From: Fulvitalea axinellae
GTDB taxonomy: Bacteria; Bacteroidota; Bacteroidia; Cytophagales; Cyclobacteriaceae
Assembly: GCF_036492835.1 (NCBI RefSeq)
Contig: NZ_AP025314.1
Coordinates: forward strand, 1,364,001 to 1,428,000
Length of the DNA stretch: 64,000 nucleotides
Reading direction: 5' to 3'
In this document: piece after piece, positions 63,766-64,000 of the stretch
How positions within the stretch are numbered: position 1 is the first letter of the stretch
Layout of the letters: each line of letters opens with the position of its first letter
Program-made: the position numbers and the translations under genes
Notes under the pieces: generated by a model
Database searches by the model: none
What the model was told of the DNA's origin: nothing
What the model saw: only the letters and a program-made list of their open reading frames with translations

Positions 63766-64000
63766 TAAAACCAATAAAAATGGGAAAATAAGGAAAGAGA
63801 TATTGGTACGAAGGAAAAGGCATAAGAAATTATCCTTTAGGCCTGACGGTCTAGAGAGTATGAATAATTTTCGAACAGATATTATCAGGCAACGGGGGAG
63901 TTTGGACGGGCTTCCGGCTTGGTTCGTCCAGTGTGAAGGATGCGTAATTGACGGATAAGGTGCGCTACCTCTTGGAATCTGGCGCCGTATTCGTCGCTTT
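63766..64000. other. Region after the IS without a recognised gene
   Basis: An 82-codon plus-strand frame (63710-63958) is open here but begins inside the IS end. Its C-terminal part (LPAWFVQCEGCVIDG) has no family I recognise. The window ends before anything can be decided. Confidence 0.35.

Overview
The window looks like a chromosomal segment of a Bacteroidota bacterium, most likely a marine member of the Cytophagales. The evidence is several recognisable -7 promoter elements of the Bacteroidota form TAnnTTTG (rnpB, accD, nqrF, recQ, pfkA, an ABC-F gene), few purine-rich ribosome sites, many short lipoproteins and outer-membrane barrels, a Na+-NQR subunit (nqrF), and lineage-typical protein variants (AccD without its zinc ribbon, a sigma-54-type regulator without a DNA-binding helix-turn-helix, DUF2027-Smr, DUF2851). 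Genus-level assignment is inference. Most of the segment is ordinary housekeeping sequence with single genes or short operons on both strands; no CRISPR array, prophage, rRNA or tRNA was recognised.

Layout. 1-6.6 kb: a DUF2027/Smr protein, RNase P RNA, an NtrC-type regulator, a 48-residue lipoprotein, a LuxE-like acyl-protein synthetase, hemN and maf. 6.6-18 kb: smc, a membrane-anchored hypothetical, a Tat-exported GH109-type oxidoreductase-fold protein, a secreted repeat protein, DUF2851 and an AsmA-like protein. 18-23 kb: a phosphoesterase lipoprotein, envelope proteins, accD and an isolated nqrF. 23-31 kb is more AT-rich and accessory: a secreted unknown, an EreA/ChaN-like lipoprotein, a 740-residue protein with a kinase-like C-terminal half, a SIMPL protein, an M48 protease and a small hypothetical. 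31-43 kb: an SF1 helicase with a degenerate nuclease-like tail, a Xaa-Pro peptidase, recQ, purD, a BSP-type protease, a rhomboid protease and a crotonase. 43-57 kb: DinB, an acidic unknown, folate cyclo-ligase, ABC-F, ogt facing a nuclease-like gene, YpdA, 5'-nucleotidase, an SH3 lipoprotein, rarD with a uracil-DNA glycosylase, and pfkA. 57-64 kb: a second Xaa-Pro peptidase paralogue, a class IV aminotransferase, sdaAB, a TolC-family protein, a repeat array and a complete ISAs1-type insertion.

The most unusual signals are these. (1) A family of 21-bp-period intergenic minisatellites: two arrays bracket purD, and a third, 42-bp-period array lies about 22 kb away. (2) A stand-alone 740-residue protein with a kinase-like catalytic core. 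(3) A complete IS with an exact 10-bp target duplication, whose full-length transposase requires slippage on an A7 tract. (4) An O6-alkylguanine methyltransferase gene overlapping tail-to-tail with a PD-(D/E)XK-like gene. No multi-gene system that I can defend as wholly new was found. All product names rest on reading motifs by eye; no database search was run.
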